The notes beneath the pieces were generated by a model. The model was not told the DNA's origin. It worked only from the letters and a program-made list of their open reading frames with translations, and searched no databases. Shown here piece after piece: positions 63,233-64,000 of a stretch of 64,000 nucleotides of DNA. This DNA comes from Bacillota bacterium (GTDB lineage: Bacteria > Bacillota > Clostridia > Oscillospirales > CAG-382), in assembly GCA_029550965.1 (NCBI GenBank), contig JAKPGJ010000027.1, positions 1 through 64,000 of the forward strand, read 5' to 3'. Made by a program: the position numbers and the translations under genes. The first letter of the stretch is position 1. The number at the start of each line of letters is the position of its first letter.

Positions 63233-63610
63233 TTTTTATACAATTTTCCCGTGACGAAAATCATACCTCATAATTTAACACAAAAAAACACGATTCTACA
63301 TTCGACCTGCCATAAGCCGATTTCTTTCGATCTTCTATTTAAAAAATAAAGTATAAAAATCAAAATCGGCAGCGCAAAAGCAGCAAAAAAGAACTGCTTA
63401 AAACAGGTTCGCCGCCTTATTAAAAGCAGTTCTTTATCTGCGCTATTATATCTTTTGCTTTTTACGGTTCTATATTTCAACAGCCGCAAATTACATTATT
63501 ACAAATTTTCAGCCGTTGTTCTCTATCCAATCGGCGACATCTTTCATTCGCAATCGGCGCGGCGTCGGATTTTTGCGCAAGCGCACGCTCCTTCCCCGAA
63601 AACGCAAATA

Positions 63611-63640
63611 AAAAAGCCATGGTATCCCATGGCTTTTTTT
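63611..63640 (-). terminator. Bidirectional terminator of the zinc-ribbon gene
   Basis: AAAAAGCCATGG, loop TATC, CCATGGCTTTTTTT. Confidence 0.85.
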
Positions 63641-63678
63641 GCGGTCCTGAAAATCAAGAATATTATAGTTTTTACATT

Positions 63679-63945
63679 CTACTGATTTTTGATCGCAGCA
63701 TAGCACTCGCTGCAATAAACCGGCCGGTCGTCCGACGGCTGGAACGGAACCTTTGCTTCTTTACCGCATTGTGCGCAAGTGGTAACATACAGTGTTTTCG
63801 CCGCGTTCTTCCGCTTGTCTCTGCAAGCCTTGCATCTTTGAGGCTCGTTCTGGAATCCGCGCGATGCGTAAAACTCCTGCTCTCCCGCTGTAAATACAAA
63901 CTCGCTTCCGCATTCTTTGCAGGTCAGTGTCTTGTCTTCGTACAT
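63679..63945 (-). CDS. Zinc-ribbon protein
   Basis: An 88-residue protein with two zinc-binding halves. N-terminal CKECGSEFVFTAGEQEFYASRG and CKACRDKRK form the probable zinc-ribbon (trcl) domain. The C-terminal CAQCGKEAKVPFQPSDDRPVYC with SECY forms a second ribbon of the CxxC-CxxC type. Such small proteins are common in Clostridia and Chloroflexi and are thought to bind nucleic acid; the role is unknown. AAGGAGAAAAG lies upstream of the ATG, and a terminator follows. Confidence 0.85.
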   Translation of the reverse strand: MYEDKTLTCKECGSEFVFTAGEQEFYASRGFQNEPQRCKACRDKRKNAAKTLYVTTCAQCGKEAKVPFQPSDDRPVYCSECYAAIKNQ

Positions 63946-64000
63946 TTGCTCTTTTCTCCTTAGTATAAAGTTTACTGTATTTTTTACCCTCGGGCGGGCT

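Noticed and set aside
63268-63489. A 73-codon minus-strand frame with a hydrophobic stretch
   Set aside because: No ribosome site, biased AT-rich composition and no recognisable pattern; treated as non-coding.

Overview
The window reads as chromosomal DNA of an anaerobic, endospore-forming member of the Clostridia (Bacillota). This rests on strong GGAGG-type ribosome binding sites, sigma-A promoters, a fused SecDF, a desulfoferrodoxin, a BclB-type spore-surface protein, a YtrA-type GntR/ABC unit, a c-di-GMP-II riboswitch, a PASTA penicillin-binding protein, and the order of the division (dcw) cluster. Base composition is roughly half GC in genes, with AT-rich intergenic regions. No species can be named from sequence alone.

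Layout. 1-4.3 kb: the N-terminus of a secreted DUF4855-like protein, divergent from a deaminase / MtnA / class II aldolase operon (salvage of 5'-methylthio- or 5'-deoxyadenosine) that ends in a lipid-kinase gene. 4.4-10.2 kb: secDF, lepA-hemW and a GtrA-like gene. 10.2-19.5 kb: a compact, apparently intact phage-type structural module (small and large terminase, portal, scaffold, coat, connector, propeller-like hub, coiled-coil protein, holin). It has no integrase, repressor, replication gene, endolysin or recognisable tail fibre. 19.5-22.5 kb: a BclB-like spore-surface gene, then desulfoferrodoxin and thioredoxin, divergent around two GTGA-N5-TCAC palindromes, and a Crp/Fnr regulator whose recognition helix fits those palindromes. 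22.5-23.2 kb: an IS200-type element. 23.2-34.5 kb: a complete branched-chain amino-acid operon, ilvB-ilvN-ilvC-ilvD-leuA-cimA-leuC-leuD-leuB, preceded by a consensus promoter, a 44-residue Ile/Val/Leu-rich leader peptide and an attenuator. The citramalate pathway to isoleucine shares LeuCDB with leucine synthesis.

34.6-42.9 kb: a LysM-CAP secreted protein; a c-di-GMP-II riboswitch controlling a small lipoprotein and a secreted CBM2-like protein; a GntR/ABC unit whose permease is frameshifted at a homopolymer; a GH35 beta-galactosidase; and an IS1182-like element inserted at a bidirectional terminator that now occurs, identical, on both sides of it. 42.4-47.4 kb: tspO, a polyisoprenyl-phosphate glycosyltransferase, glnS and gltX. 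47.5-51.4 kb: a yybP-ykoY (Mn2+) riboswitch in front of a P-type cation ATPase, then an orphan DUF692-like metalloenzyme. 51.4-62.9 kb: the dcw cluster mraZ-rsmH-ftsL-pbp-murF-mraY-ftsW-murG-ftsQ-ftsZ on the minus strand, lacking murC, murD, murE and ftsA, with MraZ-type repeats at its promoter. The last kilobase is mostly non-coding, with a Fur-like palindrome and a zinc-ribbon gene.

The best candidate for something undescribed is the 9.2-kb phage-derived module: a packaging, capsid and holin set without the functions of a self-sufficient phage. The best supported regulatory observations are the ilv leader attenuator, the two riboswitches, the paired Crp-type operators and the terminator-targeting IS.
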